Assembly: GCF_002117485.1 (NCBI RefSeq)
Contig: NZ_CP021030.1
Span: 3,289,001-3,353,000, forward strand
Direction of reading: 5' to 3'
Length of the DNA: 64,000 bases
From: Rhizobium sp. NXC14
GTDB taxonomy: Bacteria > Pseudomonadota > Alphaproteobacteria > Rhizobiales > Rhizobiaceae
Shown: piece after piece, positions 62,677-64,000 of the stretch
How positions within the stretch are numbered: the stretch's first letter is position 1
Layout: each line of letters opens with the position of its first letter
Notes under the pieces: generated by a model
Seen by the model: the letters and a program-made list of their open reading frames with translations, nothing else
Told to the model about the DNA's origin: nothing
Databases searched by the model: none
Made by a program: the position numbers and the translations under genes

Positions 62677-63153
62677 ATGGAAGACTATCACTCCGCTCTC
62701 ACAAACCACGTGCCCGGCTTCATCACGGGACCGGGCCAGACGGACTATTTGTTCGTCGGCGTCATCGTATTTCTGATCGTGATGATTCTTGTGGTCGGCA
62801 ACCTCTACTTCCAGCTTCACGCCGTTCCCGAACGCATCGCCCATCACACGAACAAAGTGCAGATGGAGATCGTCGCGGTTCTGGCGCTGATCTCGCTCTT
62901 CACCCACAATCATCTCTACTGGATCCTGGGTCTGCTCCTGGCCTTCATTCGGTTTCCAGATTTTGCGACGCCGCTCTATTCGATCGCCCGGTCGCTCGCC
63001 AGGCTTGCTGGTCGGAATCCGGCCGAACTCGAGGACGAGGCGCCGGTAGCCGCCGATCATCCGGAACCGGTTCGAGCGCCGGCGCCGGAACCAGTGGCAG
63101 AGGCACCCGTCGCCCGGGCGCCCGCCAAGACGCTGCACGAAGAGGGGATCTGA
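62677..63153 (+). CDS. Small membrane protein before an HlyD-type gene
   Basis: A 158-residue protein with two hydrophobic helices (about 24-44 'YLFVGVIVFLIVMILVVGNL' and 65-92) and a Pro/Ala/Glu-rich soluble tail. I do not recognise a family by name. AGGAAAGGAG lies before ATG 62677. It is followed after 2 bp by the HlyD-like gene, so it is probably a small partner of that export system. Confidence 0.72.
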   Translation: MEDYHSALTNHVPGFITGPGQTDYLFVGVIVFLIVMILVVGNLYFQLHAVPERIAHHTNKVQMEIVAVLALISLFTHNHLYWILGLLLAFIRFPDFATPLYSIARSLARLAGRNPAELEDEAPVAADHPEPVRAPAPEPVAEAPVARAPAKTLHEEGI

Positions 63154-63155
63154 TC

Positions 63156-64000
63156 ATGCTCGAATTGCTGCTTTGCTCAATGCTGACGATCTTCCCGGAC
63201 TATCTCTACAGGCGCTATGTCCAGGGCAAGCGCATCGGCCAGGAGATCACCCTTTACAGCATGTGGTACGAACTACGCTGGGGCATTTCCGCCTGCCTGA
63301 TCCTGACCGTTTCGTTGATCACCATGATCTTCTATTTCCATCCCTCAACAAAAACGGTCACGGCGGTGTTCCGCACCGTCACGATCCTGCCGGAGGCCTC
63401 CGGCCGGGTCGATGAAGTCTTTGTCGGCGTCAACGAAAAGGTCGCCGCCGGCGCGCCTCTCTTCCGGCTCGACGATTCACAGCAGAAGGCGGCCCTTGAG
63501 ACCGCCCGCCGGAAGATTGCCGAGACCGAGGCGGAAGCGAGGGTCTCACAGACCGAGCTTGCGAGCATGGATGGCCAGATTCAGGAGGCCGAAGGCGCCT
63601 TGCGAGTAGCCGAGGACGAGTTGGAGATGAAGACGCAGCTTCTGAAAAACGATGCCGTCGCCCGCCGGGAGGTCGTCCGCCTCACCAATACGGTCCAAGG
63701 CCGCAAAGGCTCCCTGAGCGCTGCGCTCGCCAAGAAAGAGACGCTGGAAACCAAGCTCAGCGTTCTCCTTCCGGCGCAGAAGGCGAGCGCGGAGGCCGCC
63801 CAAGCCGAAGCGCAGGTGGAACTCGACAAGACAATCGTCAAGGCGGGGGTATCGGGCACCGTCCAGCAATTCACACTGCGCCCAGGCGATGTGCTGAACA
63901 CCATGCTGCGTCCTGCCGGCATCCTGGTGCCGAGCGAAGCGGGCCGCGGCACGCTCATCGCCGGTTTCGGGCAGATCGAGGCGCAGGTGATGAAACCCGG
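63156..64000 (+). CDS. HlyD/EmrA-type membrane fusion protein (runs off right edge)
   Basis: The first 281 residues of a periplasmic adaptor. There are two hydrophobic segments near the N terminus (about 1-18 and 44-62), then the lipoyl half-motif 'VTILPEASGRVDEVFVGVNE' with 'VAAGAPLFRLDDSQQKAALE', a long coiled-coil hairpin (about 108-225, Ala/Glu/Lys-rich) and the second lipoyl half 'VELDKTIVKAGVSGTVQQFT'. It links an inner-membrane pump to the outside in efflux or polymer export. ATG 63156 has AGAGGGG upstream. The C-terminal part and the rest of the operon are outside the window. Confidence 0.88.
   Translation, partial: MLELLLCSMLTIFPDYLYRRYVQGKRIGQEITLYSMWYELRWGISACLILTVSLITMIFYFHPSTKTVTAVFRTVTILPEASGRVDEVFVGVNEKVAAGAPLFRLDDSQQKAALETARRKIAETEAEARVSQTELASMDGQIQEAEGALRVAEDELEMKTQLLKNDAVARREVVRLTNTVQGRKGSLSAALAKKETLETKLSVLLPAQKASAEAAQAEAQVELDKTIVKAGVSGTVQQFTLRPGDVLNTMLRPAGILVPSEAGRGTLIAGFGQIEAQVMKP

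Noticed and set aside
1..64000. CRISPR arrays, tRNA or rRNA genes, replication origin
   Set aside because: Read on both strands, I found no series of spaced direct repeats, no cloverleaf with a tRNA 3' end, no rRNA sequence and no repABC or DnaA-box cluster.

Overview
The window looks like a replicon of a Rhizobium species close to R. leguminosarum/R. etli. Base use is GC-rich, many starts are TTG or GTG behind good Shine-Dalgarno sites, and it carries the rhizobial chvE-gguABC/gbpR sugar locus, rhizobial mosaic palindromic repeats and an IS66-family insertion. No rRNA, tRNA or CRISPR array was seen. I did no database search; family names rest on motifs and remembered family sequences.

Left part (1-12.5 kb): the 5' part of a multi-PAS sensor protein, a small secreted Tyr/Pro-rich protein, an AlkC-like alkylation-repair protein, a RhlE-type RNA helicase, an AraC regulator with an MFS exporter, an EamA exporter, and the three-gene set ATP-grasp / alpha-E / transglutaminase. 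A complete IS66 element (12931-15486) with exact 8-bp target duplications lies next to a decayed PIN-toxin gene and a mosaic repeat.

Sugar part (15.5-25.2 kb, mostly minus strand): chvE-gguA-gguB-gguC-aldehyde dehydrogenase-L-arabinonate dehydratase, with the LysR gene gbpR divergent. Read together, these genes take up L-arabinose (and related sugars) and encode the three late steps of the non-phosphorylative route from L-arabinonate to 2-oxoglutarate. GC-rich hairpins fill four of the gaps between genes.

Central island (25.8-44.3 kb): a FixL-like kinase, a FixJ-like regulator and a FixK-like regulator; arginine deiminase genes arcABC with an APC transporter; an AdiA-like arginine/lysine decarboxylase, a SpeF-like ornithine decarboxylase and a PotE-like antiporter; a binding protein, a cation-efflux protein and small unknown proteins. 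Four TTGAT-N4-ATCAA-type sites lie upstream of arcA, adiA and two small genes, each with a -10-like hexamer at almost the same distance. This suggests a FixK/FNR-type regulon for anaerobic or acid stress. The FixL-like protein lacks the haem-ligand histidine segment. The island is bracketed by direct repeats: a rearranged partial copy (25805-26302) of a locus whose intact form is at 44306-46350.

Right part (43.8-64 kb): a Ca2+/H+ antiporter, a small two-helix K+ channel, three paralogues of a 'cyclase-like' membrane family without a cyclase catalytic domain, an AI-2E family permease, a PPK2 polyphosphate kinase with a SulP transporter, the DUF3300-DUF2950 pair, a CYTH-domain protein, a lipoprotein alpha/beta hydrolase, an MscS channel, and a two-gene start of an HlyD-type export operon that runs off the window.
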